Positions 30,301 through 38,214 of a stretch of 64,000 nt of DNA are shown one piece after another. The DNA is taken from positions 24,538,317-24,602,316 of the forward strand of contig CM060202.1 in the NCBI GenBank assembly GCA_030562195.1, read 5' to 3'. How positions within the stretch are numbered: the stretch's first letter is position 1; the number at the start of each line of letters is the position of its first letter. The position numbers and the translations under genes were made by a program. The notes beneath the pieces are model-generated. The model had not been told where the DNA came from. It saw nothing but the letters and a program-made list of their open reading frames with translations, and searched no databases. The stretch comes from Nipponacmea schrenckii. Lineage: Eukaryota > Mollusca > Gastropoda > Lottiidae.

Positions 30301-33012
30301 TGTTAGTAATATTATTTTTCTTTCTGCTTTTTTGAAAAATCTTGTTTATGCATATTATCTTTTATATTGATACGTATTTCGACTTTGGTCGAAAACGTAT
30401 TGTAATCGTTCGGATTATTTTTTTTTTCTTGCGATTCTTGGATGAGTTTGCAGACAAACTAGTAAAAGGTACAGAAATTCTAAATCTACAGTTGATCTTA
30501 GAATGATTTCTTTTATCAAATAAAACAAAACTGGAAGTTCTATCTCTGACCGGAAGTGAGAGAAGTTGAGATTTTTTTGCTTTAGCAAGTTTATTTTCGG
30601 AACGATTTCGACCGGGTTTTCAGATTTGAAAACTTCAATGTATTTGTCAACTAACAATTATAGGTTTTATGCAATTAGGTTACCCACGGTTTGCAATTCA
30701 ATATTCAAGGGTCATCGGCAAAAATTTCAGACCGTGATTTCTCGTTTAATATAAATGGTAAAATTTTGAAACTTTATCAGTTGATAGGCGACATGATTAT
30801 AACTTTTGAAACATTGAAAAAAAAATTCCGGTTTAGCCTCAAATGACGTAATTACGTTACTTCCGGTCTATAACAGCTAGGTGAAAAGTGAAAACTGTTT
30901 TATAAATAACTTGTCAATAGCAATCGCTTTGACCTAAATAATTAAGTCAAGCTGCCATATCGGCCGCCATTTCGAATTTTCGTTACAATTCTTAAAGCCG
31001 AAATTCAGACACTATTGAAATTTAGCACATAGATACATTGGGTCATTATTTACCTTTTCATGGAGACTTTATAAATTTCGTATTTTTTTTTTCGAATTAT
31101 TCAAATTTCGATTTTTTCAAAATTACGTCACTTTAACGGCTACGGAAGGTGTGACCCACTTCACCTTTGGTCAAATAATAGTTATTAGGCCTTGTATTAG
31201 CTTATTAAATAATTCACAAGAGATCTTGATGTATCTTAGTAGTGCTTTAATGTTTATAAACAGTAATAATAATATAATTATATTTGTTTTAACTTATATA
31301 TGTTGTTTCTCTTATTTTCTTTTTTAATTAACATAATTGAATATAATTTTCTTTTTTTCAAATAATATTCAATATATTGTCTTCATGTGGGTATTTTTTA
31401 ATTTGGCTTACTTAAAAAATTCATAGAGATAAGTGTACTTAAAGGGGCACAGGCTTGATTTGTTTCGGACAATCATCTGACAGCCTCAAACACATGAAAT
31501 CTTTTGTTTAGCTAATCAGCCATAGTCTACAGAGCTTACCTTTGAAATTTGGGCCTTCAAATCCATGGGTATACATATTTATCCGTGTTTGAAAATCATA
31601 ATGTCTTAAGATATTATGAACGTCCCGCCATATTGGAAAATCAAAGAGTTATAAATGGACTACTGTGCAGGCCCACACTGATAAAACAAAAAGAAAGTAC
31701 ATGTAATAACAATTGTAGATTTTGTCAACAGGACACACAATTTTCAGACTGACTGAAGACCAGCCGCGTACAGCACGGAAAAAAATAAAAAGTGAAATTT
31801 TTGAGGTATATTTCAAGGTATTTTGCGATTTTCTTAGAGCTTGAGTATTTCTGAGGACTGTTTAAATGTAACAAAGGCCCAAAACGACCAATAAAAATCA
31901 AGATTGTGCCCCTTTAAATACAGCAATAATTGATAATTTTCAAATTTTCTCAATATTTAACCGTTACGGAAGGTGTGACCTAATTATTTTATGACTTTCA
32001 AAACTAGGTCAAATGATATGCAATATATTGTCTATATGTAGGTCATTGCAAATTTAGCCTACATAATATTTTAAGGCTGTCGAAATACGTTCATAATTGT
32101 CTAGTTTAAAGATTGAATTTTTGCTCAAACTTTATTTTCTAAGTCGCTCAAGAGTCCACATCAATACTCGAAACCACCTATTTTTAATTATGTATATCTC
32201 TGAAAATTTAATGTGAACAACTCAAATAAAGGCATAGTTAGAAATCTGATGTCAATGTTGTAATGGTACTTAAAACTGAAAGTTAAAAATGTAGTTTGAA
32301 AACATTTACAGTTTGCCATTTCACTAAAGGCGAAAAGTATGATCACATTCTCGACCATAGTTTGTAAGAAAACAAAAACTCTAAAACGACTGGACCCTGT
32401 ACCATACCTGACGAAACTGAATTCGAAACACGATACTTTTTTTTTGTAAAAAATATTCATTAAAAATTTACAAATAGTAAAAACATACATATATATATAT
32501 ATATGGTTTGAAAACAAGTCGAAGCTTATATTAATTCATTAGCATTTAAAATACACATTACAATTTATACAAATACAAGGTAGTGTGCGTCAAAACGAGA
32601 TATGAAACACAACCCAAACACAAGTCTAAATCCTTTAAGTAAATAATATAAATATCAGTATAAGATTTATTTGCTAAAAAAAGGATACTGTGATATCGGA
32701 AAGTTATAATCATAGTATAGATAATTTAATATATGTTAGAAAAAAAGTATCCTTGAAGATGTAGACATACCAGAACACGGGGCAAAGATAATTTAGACTA
32801 GAGGCAGATGTTTCGGGCTTGTTTCATCCCTGCAGTGTTTTTAACTGGGAATTTATCTGTGTCAACTTTCCTTACAGTAGGATTTTTATTTTTGAAACTT
32901 GCTATCAGAGACAGGTGTTTAAATAATGTTTTTTAGTCAAGCTTTACAGAAAATAGATTAGACTATTACCTGTTGGTAGACAGCACATGAACATTACAAT
33001 AATCCACACCAT
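14935..33012 (-). CDS. Gene B: complete three-Ig receptor with repeat tail
   Basis: Minus-strand model in ten exons: 33012-32970 (signal), 27157-26744 (Ig1), 26356-26069 (Ig2), 20424-20362 (linker), 19962-19675 (Ig3), 18824-18705 (TM), 18531-18493, 18241-17958, 17230-17018 and 15303-14935 (tail). The total is 2121 nt, or 706 residues, with frame and phase intact throughout. The ectodomain is about 350 residues, with one TM and a tail of about 300 residues of mostly 13-residue repeats plus YxxL, YxxI and YxxM motifs. Introns carry a LINE with a local duplication, a Tc1 element, a MITE and minisatellites; no exon is broken. An inhibitory or co-receptor signalling role is inferred from tyrosine motifs in the tail. 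Exon usage needs transcript support. Confidence 0.75.
15304..15459 (-). other. Gene B intron part left of the Tc1 insertion
   Basis: Contains cttcactatgtcaagctttt, related to intron sequence at 17290 and to the 40-bp minisatellite at 50.9-51.3 kb, and ends aaaagagtaaaata at the Tc1 insertion site. Confidence 0.5.
15460..16973 (-). mobile_element. Tc1-like DNA transposon, 1.5 kb
   Basis: TIRs: left actgaacatcattgaaaac followed by gcaccac; the right end gives the same sequence reverse-complemented (cactgaacatcattgaaaac, acaccac). It is inserted at TA, with TA flanking both sides (15458-59 and 16974-75). The paralogous empty site at 17911-17933 (aaaagagtaaaatatcaggacag) shows the uninterrupted target, which proves insertion after the tail exons had been duplicated. 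It carries one transposase gene on the minus strand. Confidence 0.9.
15652..16664 (-). pseudogene. Tc1 transposase (DD34E) with one frameshift
   Basis: Minus frame 16664-16080 begins MPRLSPEERERVLVRLQVGA with an HTH (SSRNIARRFGCHHSTILRL) and reaches the first catalytic Asp in VVFSDESRF. The frame changes near 16180, in RNAGG|RLRVW, best explained by one lost base. It then continues in the frame 16254-15652, with the second Asp in FQQDNARAHTA and the Glu in SPDLSPIEPLWD. Thirty-four residues separate the last two, the DD34E spacing of Tc1. It is otherwise full length at about 337 residues, so the copy is young but disabled. Confidence 0.88.
17018..17230 (-). CDS. Gene B tail exon with ITIM-like SRYTRL
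   Basis: A 213-nt phase 0-0 exon (tgtttcag acceptor, gttagt donor), 71 codons. It starts TPVNDRYDSLEFDTLEAQ, then SRYTRL (S-x-Y-x-x-L, ITIM consensus), KHQPNTKDMDQEP, and two repeat units (SSDNNSGNSEPGT, SSDNNSINS) ending DQYL. The two YxxL motifs are 15 residues apart, too far for an ITAM. It is a tandem paralogue of the exon at 14935-15303. Confidence 0.72.
17231..17957 (-). other. Gene B tail intron
   Basis: No coding sequence. It contains cacgtgatcacgtgatt (17513-17529), which holds overlapping palindromes, and at 17281-17330 a phrase whose reverse complement (gaagtttgtaatagcttg) equals the unit of the minisatellite at 50.9-51.3 kb. Confidence 0.5.
17958..18241 (-). CDS. Gene B first repeat-tail exon
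   Basis: A 284-nt exon, in phase 1 and out phase 0. It begins EEHFYDSIDESSPENLADEG, then SYELMELQ, and five units of 13 residues (GTSRDNNSRNGEP, GTSINNNSRKSES, then STDNNSRNSES-type), ending SVQYL before gttagt. FYDSI is YxxI and YELM is YxxM. It is homologous to gene A exon 1900-2063. Unit-to-unit differences cluster at the last residues (GEP versus SES). Confidence 0.75.
18493..18531 (-). CDS. Gene B 13-codon basic juxtamembrane exon
   Basis: 39 nt between ttttacag and gttggt, phase 1-1, encoding KKKKEPHHTSSEE. Its phase joins TM exon and tail exon without disrupting either. The donor gttggt is weak, so the exon may be optional; skipping keeps the frame. No counterpart was found in gene A. 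Confidence 0.55.
18705..18824 (-). CDS. Gene B transmembrane exon
   Basis: A 120-nt phase 1-1 exon. It encodes ETKNKAFNIIVIWIVIACVT, then an unbroken V/I/A run and LVIMYRKYQ. It is almost identical to the TM exon at the right end of the window (63894 on) and related to that of gene A. Confidence 0.82.
18895..19110 (-). repeat. 42-bp tandem repeat in the intron before the TM exon
   Basis: About four to five units of ggtacagtatcactagtata + gggccaatggtacatgatgact, with partial units on the left edge. It sits in the Ig3-TM intron, the same intron that carries related repeats in gene C. Confidence 0.8.
19111..19674 (-). other. Rest of the Ig3-TM intron
   Basis: No exon-like or repeat-protein signal. 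The stretch just below the Ig3 donor (19560-19670) is similar to the matching part of gene C intron (58040-58180), including a frame for LFLxFYTSIVxIWYVMVYLPTMF. That frame runs on from the exon without splicing, and is conserved between the two copies. Confidence 0.5.
19675..19962 (-). CDS. Gene B Ig3 domain exon
   Basis: A 288-nt phase 1-1 exon (ttttcag acceptor, gtacaa donor). Ig hallmarks: KIRCSAKCHPQC, VTWGKDY, then NSSHEGVYVCLVNN. It differs little from the Ig3 exon of gene C. The first codon is made with the last base of the linker exon (C|AT, His, where gene A has Tyr). Confidence 0.87.
20362..20424 (-). CDS. Gene B linker exon
   Basis: A 63-nt phase 1-1 exon between a T-rich acag acceptor and gtaagt, encoding VLNIKDCNNISESETLFIKP plus E. 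Same length and cysteine position as the linkers in genes A and C. Confidence 0.8.
20670..20735 (+). mobile_element. LINE RT scrap
   Basis: About 60 nt translate as SDFKKVFDSINHDCIYKIIK, the A-box region of a LINE reverse transcriptase (DFKKAFDSINH type). No flanking RT sequence is recognisable. It lies in the Ig2-linker intron of gene B. Confidence 0.6.
20993..21440 (-). pseudogene. CENP-B/pogo-type HTH fragment
   Basis: The minus frame has an upstream extension (FKRFTTTTLDERVKVIDMAG) and then QCIRYIATFMGVGRTQIQQI, ILKRKAGI and TKRQKR. It matches the layout of the CENP-B N-terminal helix-turn-helix used by pogo/Tigger transposases and related host proteins: TLxERVKVID, YIA--GVGRTQI, ILKRK. 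After it comes about 90 residues of acidic, low-similarity sequence. The second HTH and DDE domain are missing, so this is either a broken transposon or an unknown small protein. Confidence 0.5.
21661..24730 (+). mobile_element. LINE (non-LTR retrotransposon) lacking its endonuclease
   Basis: Inserted in the gene B Ig2-linker intron, in opposite orientation. ORF1 (21679-22359) is L1-ORF1p-like: an N-terminal heptad-rich part, then MKNNLIFHGLVEHENE and VHRIGKRRNGRPRPVIARF. One in-frame TAA (22036-22038) breaks it. The expected apurinic endonuclease part of ORF2 is absent; RT sequence starts by about 22440. The 3' tail, gggccattggctctagaaat then aaagaatttt, ends near 24735. The clade is uncertain from reading alone. 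Confidence 0.8.
22574..24544 (+). CDS. LINE reverse transcriptase (ORF2, 656 codons)
   Basis: An open frame with RT landmarks in order: KLKLNKASAIDGIQNEML, VVPVFKKGDINDTDNYRGIT, SSQFGFRKHCSAVDAI, CFVDYKKAFDFTNR, GLFQGEVLSPLLFSFYINDF and LLLYADDKAMFAE (the YADD catalytic motif). Then come the thumb-like YLGILLNF region and a Cys/His end, CIYCN...EYHFILICPF. GEVLSP in place of the usual GDVLSP/GCPLSP is one visible change. The RT core looks intact, but no endonuclease is encoded. Confidence 0.85.
   Translation: MNDFDSMNGTEHNPTLNAYITESEIIQTIKKLKLNKASAIDGIQNEMLIFCNAAILPILVVLFNNILDSGFFPSIWATGSVVPVFKKGDINDTDNYRGITIVSCMGKLFTSILNNRLLDFDASEEKISSSQFGFRKHCSAVDAIFILQSLINRALKSKKRLYVCFVDYKKAFDFTNRINLWYKLIKEGVTGKILTVIRSLYCQVKRCVKYNNEYSDYFNCNNGLFQGEVLSPLLFSFYINDFESHLINENCKPLHLKELSLFLLLYADDKAMFAETPRDLQNLLNALSTYTSKWDMTVNTAKTKIVIFRNGGKIKPEETWTYENRTIDVGNSFNYLGILLNFNGKFSVTQKHIAEQGRKCLFHINKVCKENYFNTVTNISVFDTYIRSILNYGAKIWGFHKADDIEKVQLFFLKKILSVRTSTNSSMVYFELDRYPLNILRKIKIFKYWFKLLTTENVLLRSVLNEMIDIDDKWLYDIKSTLYEIGLGYIWEESFYFIQKSYIYTIKNRLIDIFKQECYENICSSSKSFIYRHVICNNSLPLYLTKNINFNFCKEISRIRLSSHNLHIERGRYNKTKREDRLCIYCNLLDIEDEYHFILICPFYNYLRLQYIKKYYFIKPSVFKLIQLLNVHNIGEMINLGKFLFYANRKRDKIFN
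24533..26118 (+). repeat. Local tandem duplication of LINE 3' end plus Ig2 exon end
   Basis: 24533-25110 and 25540-26118 are almost identical. 25112-25510 repeats LINE RT sequence 23567-23975, then jumps 540 bp to the 3' end. The duplicated block thus ran from the LINE RT through the 3' tail and intron into the last 49 bp of the gene B Ig2 exon, and the second copy later lost about 540 bp. It leaves an extra Ig2 splice donor (minus) near 25061, about 1 kb from the real one. Confidence 0.85.
26069..26356 (-). CDS. Gene B Ig2 domain exon
   Basis: A 288-nt phase 1-1 exon (tttcag acceptor, gtaaat donor). It encodes GKPTIKELLPPNPVLKPEDN, then the B-strand Cys in QLECHS, EWYNNGM, and the F-strand Cys in NFTCLATNYLPCY. 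Extra cysteines (GDCPL, LPCY) are conserved in both gene C copies and probably pair. Sequons include NVT and NFT. Confidence 0.87.
26744..27157 (-). CDS. Gene B Ig1 (V-like) domain exon
   Basis: A 414-nt phase 1-1 exon (tttctag acceptor, gtaagt donor), 138 residues starting VESKKCKKTENGEC. It has a V-set-like end, LRQEDVGIYWVDLYW (D-x-G-x-Y), but the usual F-strand Cys is Trp and no B-strand Cys is seen in DLEFNFSLSG. It is 24 nt longer than the gene C Ig1 exons and only moderately similar to them, the most diverged of the domains. Being membrane-distal, it is the likely ligand-binding domain. Confidence 0.78.
27405..28910 (-). repeat. 35-bp minisatellite, about 43 units
   Basis: The unit is gggtatcctgtattaatact + atagtatacaatgaa, with variants ttcatact, atatcct and tattcattgag. 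Several variant units recur in the same order (for example tttagtattcattgagg at about 27700, 27870, 27940 and 28290), which indicates higher-order duplication. It lies in gene B intron 1. Confidence 0.95.
28911..31438. other. Gene B intron 1; no gene seen
   Basis: AT-rich. It contains repeated gtgacctcgacctttggtga (29283-29325), a G16 run at 29622-29637, a ctgatattca-family scrap at 29490-29540 and gaaggtgtgaccca-type words (31146, again at 31970). None of the short open frames here resembles a protein I know. Confidence 0.5.
31439..31917 (+). mobile_element. TTAA/GGGGCAC MITE, copy 2
   Basis: Opens ttaaaggggcacaggcttga and closes with the inverted equivalent ending gcccctttaa. It keeps the 67-codon frame (31549-31752). 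Very similar to the copies at 6893 and 56316, so recently active. Confidence 0.8.
31918..32969. other. Gene B intron 1, proximal part
   Basis: No exon, RNA gene or transposon protein recognised. A short (AT)n run lies near 32490. The immediate donor flank is gtaatagtcta. Confidence 0.45.
32970..33012 (-). CDS. Gene B signal-peptide exon
   Basis: A 43-nt exon: ATG at 33012, encoding MVWIIVMFMCCLPT, and the first base of the next codon before gtaata. Length and phase (1) equal those of the gene C signal exon. The start is supported by the conserved flank gaaagtg-tataaaATG shared with the exons at 34245 and 52794. The hydrophobic MCC core fits a signal peptide completed by exon 2. Confidence 0.75.
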
Positions 33013-34244
33013 TTTATAACACTTTCGTGGAAACAGAAAACTGCAAACGAATTAAGCAAAGGAAACAACTTTTTCGGCCTGATTTTAACCATAAAACCTA
33101 ACCCTGTACACAAAAAACGACGGGTGTTTTAAAGGGGTTGTTTATAATCGAATCAGCCTTCGACAATGTTGCCGAATGTGTTCGGTAATTTCCGTCCGTC
33201 TGTTCTATTAAGCAGTAGGCCTATTTTTGATAATACGAGTTTACCTGTGCACTAATAAAAGTGACAAGAATAGGGTCTACGTCAAAATATTTCCTGATCT
33301 ACCGGTAGTCAAAACAGATATTGATCAGCGTTATCCTTTCTAGTAATATTAAATATTTTAGGAAATCGGACCCAGGTAATAATTGAATCCATATTACACA
33401 TACGTTGAATACGGTCGAACTACTTTTTCTACGGACTCGAATGATTGAGTCGCCATTTTTGTTTTCGAAAGCCATGTCGCTTAGCAATTTCCCAGCTGCA
33501 GTGTCAGGGGCGCGGGAACAAATTTTAGGTTGGGGGGGGGGGGCAAACTATTTCAAAGTCAAAAAACTGTTATCATTCATATACCTTTATTTCAAAATTA
33601 ATCGAATTGTTCATTATAAAGCTATTCATGATTTCTTCAAGTTTGATTTTATTTAATTAAAACATAAATTATTATGTATTCAAATAATTTGATCGTGATA
33701 GACAAACTTATATTCTTTGATTGTATTACCAGCTTCGAAGGTTAAAAAAAACCAAAGAAATTTACAAATATGGCCTTATGAGACAATTACATAGTTAGGC
33801 TACCCGGTATATATAATTATTTTATTTCATTTTTTGATGGGGGCAAAAGATATTTCCCGTGCCTATATGCAGTGTCAACTTAAAATAACTCAAATGACAA
33901 CAAATTGCCATTAATCCATATTTTGAAGCCAGTCCAACCACCCATGGGCTATAATTTCCACTGACAACGTCTTAAATCCCTCTTTGACAACAAAGCAACC
34001 AAATCAAGTTCCAAAAATTGGAGGGAACTCCCTATGACGTCGTCTTATGTTTTTAATAAAACATTCCAGGGTGAATCCAACAGCGAAGTAGGTCATACAC
34101 ATAGGAGTTGTAAATAGAATACGTCAAATGAGGTCTAATTTAGACACACGATTGGTATCACTACGCCAAGCCCCGAATGCAATATTGAAAACCTATAGAC
34201 ACTTAAATGCGGTTCTACTATTTTATTTATGAAAGTGATATAAA
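33013..34244. promoter_or_regulatory. Divergent intergenic region between two signal exons
   Basis: 1.2 kb separates two outward-facing signal-peptide exons and would hold both promoters. TATAAAA is fused to the start codon on both sides (tataaaATG). Also present: a G13 run (33532-33544). No reading frame is supported. Core promoter and UTR lengths cannot be fixed from sequence alone. Confidence 0.45.
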
Positions 34245-34296
34245 ATGATATGGAATGTTCTAGGTCTAGTCCTACTAATGTACTATCTACCAACAG
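34245..34296 (+). CDS. Orphan signal-peptide exon
   Basis: ATG at 34245 encodes MIWNVLGLVLLMYYLPT plus one base before gtaata (52 nt, phase 1), preceded by gaaagtgatataaa as in genes B and C. No Ig exon is visible on the plus strand before 54071. It may be a remnant of a gene destroyed by the LINE/Harbinger insertions, have its exons in the 500-N gap, or be an alternative distant first exon for gene C. Confidence 0.6.
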
Positions 34297-34560
34297 GTAA
34301 TATATTATCTTTTATAATTATCGCTAATTACTACCAACAGGTAATATATGATATATTACAATAATCACTAATTACTACCAACAGGTAATATATTATCTAT
34401 TATAATAATCACTAATTACTACCAACAGGTAATATATTATCTATTATAATAATCACTTATTTCTACCAACAGGTAATATATTATCTATTATTATAATCAC
34501 TAATTACTACCAACAGGTAATATATTATCTATTATAATAATCACTAATCATTACCAACAG
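34297..34560 (+). repeat. 44-bp array repeating the splice donor
   Basis: Units of ctaccaacaggtaatatatt + atctattataataatcactaatta. The exon end/donor accaacag|gtaata recurs with gt at 34297, 34341, 34385, 34429, 34473 and 34517, exactly 44 bp apart. A seventh at 34561 is broken (cag|at). The first lies at the end of the signal exon, so the repeat grew from the exon/intron border. Confidence 0.85.
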
Positions 34561-34619
34561 ATAATCAATATAAGTCATAGAATCGTCTCATTTTTTCTGT
34601 CTGTCTGTAAATTTTAAGA

Positions 34620-34860
34620 GTGACATAAATGGAGGTTTACTTCCTAATAATCTGCACATTATGGGCTAATAAAGACTGACACTGCCATGTAGTGTGCAGT
34701 GAGGTCACCTTGTCCGAGATTTTGAAAGCAATGTTTCTCTTGGTCGCAAACGTATTTTCAGTGTCATCCAATCCGACCTAGGGAAACGTTTGTCGAACTT
34801 CAGGCTAGCGAGCATGCGACCAGCTCATTGAGTCACCGCGGCTCCCTCAATTATCAATTT
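34620..34860 (+). repeat. SINE-like dispersed repeat fragment
   Basis: 34625-34685 resembles the reverse complement of 8700-8775. The following 34690-34855 (gcagtgaggtcaccttgtcc, agcatgcgaccagctcattg) is more GC-rich than its surroundings, as in tRNA-derived elements. No A/B boxes could be assigned with confidence. Confidence 0.35.
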
Positions 34861-35160
34861 TTTATTTTAATTTCAATACGGATGACAATAAAAGACGACT
34901 GTTAGTTTAGATACTATGTTAAATCAAGATTTAGAGTGTAATACAGGTAAAACATCAAACGAAACTAAACATGGAGAACCGATTTAAATGAGATCATTCA
35001 AGGAAATATTACAGTCATATGAATATCAGTTTATAGAATTGTTGTATTACTTGAATATAATATCTAGCTAGGGTCTCTGTGAATAGATATTACAGTCAAC
35101 TGAATATCAGTTTTAAAAGGAATTTCTCTAATCTAGCAAGGGTGTGCAATACAATGAAAT

Positions 35161-35432
35161 AATACATGTACGGTGCCTGTTATACGCCAAATAATTTACA
35201 ATATGCTTTTTCTTTATGTGGTAGTGATTTTGACTTTTGTAATATAAACTTGACTTTTCACCTGGGTGAAAATACTTTCCACCTGGGTGAAAAGTCTCGA
35301 CTTAAACATCAAATTTTTCGACTTTTCACCTAGGTGAAAATACTTTTCAGTCAAGTCAAAATCACTACCACATAAAAAAAAATGCATATTGTAAATTATG
35401 TGGCGTATACCAGCCACCGTATACATGTTAAT
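35161..35432. mobile_element. Foldback element with about 75-bp arms
   Basis: The left arm (acatgtacggtgcctgttat ... atgtggtagtgattttgact) is the imperfect inverse of the right arm (gtcaaaatcactaccacat ... ggcgtataccagccaccgta). The loop holds three ttttcacctgggtgaaaa-type palindromes, one of them perfect (ttttcacctaggtgaaaa). Structure and size suggest a foldback MITE. It could extrude as a long hairpin. Confidence 0.75.
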
Positions 35433-35647
35433 ACCAGTTCATAATATTCTCTCTGGATATTGACGTTTATAAAGCTTATGTCGCTTTGACCGCGAATTAA
35501 AGAAAATAACCGTTAAGAAATAATACAATCGTTTTAATATTCTACTCAAATAACAATATGTTAAGTTATTCACAAACTACAATGTTACCAAAATATGACG
35601 TAGCGTCATTTAATCGCTAACAAGAATGATTTTAGTTTAATATGGTG

Positions 35648-35683
35648 ATAATAATAATAATAATAATAGTAATAGTAATAGTA

Positions 35684-35745
<62 letters not shown>
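35648..35745 (+). repeat. (AAT)n/(AGT AAT)n microsatellite
   Basis: About 95 bp of pure or near-pure aat repeats, with a run of aatagt repeats near 35668-35690. Confidence 0.95.
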
Positions 35746-35746
<1 letters not shown>

Positions 35747-36800
35747 GCCTAAAATCCAACATGTGTTGCTATTTGGTTACATTATGGTTAAGAACTACGT
35801 CGTTAATTAAAATCAATAATATCATCCCACTATTAAATAAAATAGTTTCTGAAAAGGTAGGTCTTAAGATCTGTTTAAAACTGCCAATTGATGCACTGTT
35901 TTTAAGTTCAATAGGAAATTTCCTTGAATTCGGTGATGTCGGTTTGATGTTGATACGATAGCCTACATTTTGAATTTCGAAATTGGTTACTTCACCTTTT
36001 TTCAATTGCGAAATTTAGAAATTCTTGCAATTTTCATTAGATTTTAAAACGTTTGGTATTTGAGGTCAATGGCATTAGTAAACATGCAAAAAATCAACTT
36101 CAGGAAATGACGAAAAACAGAGCTTCGTAAATAATGCCAATTTTATTCAAATTGCAGTTTCAAATGATAGAGGGCATCAAGTAGTTTATTTTCAGCCATG
36201 GAAAAATTGTTTACTGTTTGGCTGCCATCTTGTATAAACCAAATTTTACAAGAATTTTTATTCAGCCTTAAGTTTTCATTTGATCGTGTTGAAATTTTTC
36301 TGTGACAAATTTGGAAAAAATCTAGAAGCCCTTTTTTGAATTTCGATTTTGTTTTCCCGTAATTTCTGGTCGAAGAAACTGACATTTGACCTTGACCTTT
36401 GGTGACCTTGACCATAGTAGTCCTATTGAGTATTGCCCTTGACATAACTTGTCTAATGGTACCTTTTACCTTGTCCTTATACTTCCGGTGCTGGAGGTTT
36501 GTTATTATTAAGACATTAAAATGGTCTGTAGTCAATCAGTTGACCTTCCAATGCTGCTCTAGTTTTAGTGAATTGTATTTACGAAAAGTAGAGAATTTAG
36601 TTAAGATTTTTATAACCAGTGTTTTTTCAATACATTCAAGGATAAGGAGGAACTGTAATCAACATCTATATAGTGATTATTCAAAGGATTTTTAAGTTTC
36701 AATTTGTGGTATGCCAGCAAAGGCTTTCTTTTTCAAAGATGGCCTTGTTTGGTGACGCCATCTACTTGACGACGTCGTAAACATTTTGTACTCTGTGATT
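35746..36800. other. Spacer before the CR1-like LINE
   Basis: No supported gene. ttgaccttgacctttggtga (36387-36410) is a direct repeat of TGACCT half sites, also seen at 29283. Overlapping short frames on both strands show no domain or conserved paralogue. Confidence 0.4.
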
Positions 36801-36819
36801 TTTACTTAAATTTTTCACA

Positions 36820-38209
36820 ATGAATTTCCTGAGTAATTTCTCAGACTCTGACTTTGATAGCGACAGTGAAATAGACTTTCCACATCTAAATTCTAAAAGA
36901 TCAAACTATTCCACTCCATCTCGACCGACTAAGACTTTATCGACATCGACCAGCATTTTAATTCTTGAAAGGAAAAACTTTATTTTGAACCATCAAGATT
37001 TTAATTTTGACATTGTAGACTATACGCATTATACTAAATCTATAGTTATTTCATTTAATAAGGAAGAAACTTAGGCTACTGACTTTTACTTCAGTTTTGT
37101 TCGAACCGGTATTCCTTATTCAAGGATGACTTTTTAAATGGCCAAATTTTTAAATCTTTTGATTCGTCCTTGTCTCCTTCTAATCAATTAAGTACTACGT
37201 TAACATTTTACAACAAGAAAAATAAACTCCATGTTCAGGGTACAGACTGTTCCAGATGGATCGAGATTGTGTTTTCTAAGTTTATTCCATCCAATCCCGA
37301 AAAAAGTGACAATCTTGACACTGTGTCTAGTGTAAGCCAAAAGTTTTCTACTGTCGGAACTCAAACTTGTGAACTATATACCAGTGTAAATGTACAAACT
37401 GATTTTCCTTTCTGTACTTCAACTGAAAAATCATAGTGCGAAGCCGCCATAGAGAAGATGTCAATTGAAATTTTGCGACCTTCAGATCAAATCAATGACT
37501 TAACCAAGAAACTATCTGCGGTCTCAGCTCCGATACCAGTTCCAGTTCCCACTGTTAAACCTACTCAATCTATAAATTTTGATAAAGTTAATGACCTTAT
37601 AAAGAAGCAAAACCTTAAGAAGTCAACTAAAGCAACTAAGAAAACTCACGATTTTACAATTCGGCCCATTCAAAGATCCATCGCGTGTGCCGAAACCTTA
37701 GTCATTGGAAGTTCTCCCGTGAAGTCCCTTTCTTCGTTACGACTATCAGACAACTAAGGACAAGTATGTGTCATCGATACCAACAGTGGATCGACAATTA
37801 GCGAACTTAAACCGAGATTATTACAATTACTTGGTGAAGCTACGTCTATCAAAAACATTGTGCTCTCTGTCGGAGGAAATGACATAAGCAAGAAATTAGC
37901 AACTTTTCAACAATGTGTAAATGGCTATAAGAATTTATTGAAGGAACTACTAACTAACTATTACGATATTAATATTTTTGTATGTTCTGTGATCCCTCGA
38001 ATTAATCCTTTTAATTTCCAGATGCGGTGCCAAAAATTTAACTATTTTCTACGGCAGTTTTGTCATGACAATAGATGTCATTATATTAATATTTACGATT
38101 CTTTCATTTGTAGGTCCCCTCGTGAAGTTTTGGTGCAAGATGGTATTCATTTAAATAATTTTGGAACTAATATTTTATCTCATATTATTGTAGATTCGGT
38201 TGTCAGATA
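36820..38209 (+). mobile_element. CR1-like LINE ORF1 with esterase domain, frame-broken
   Basis: Successive frames 36820-37074, 37170-37436, 37458-37757 and 37860-38210 look like one broken ORF1. The last has the SGNH-esterase landmarks of CR1 ORF1: ILSVGGNDISKK, then VCSVIPRIN, then VLVQDGIHLNNFGTNIL with the Asp-x-x-His (DGIH) of the catalytic set. Indels or stops separate the pieces (for example after FNKEET and after CTSTEKS). Confidence 0.7.
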
Positions 38210-38214
38210 GAACA

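Noticed and set aside
36387..36415. TGACCT direct repeats as a nuclear-receptor response element
   Set aside because: The same phrase occurs at 29283 and looks like part of a dispersed repeat; no gene start is close by.
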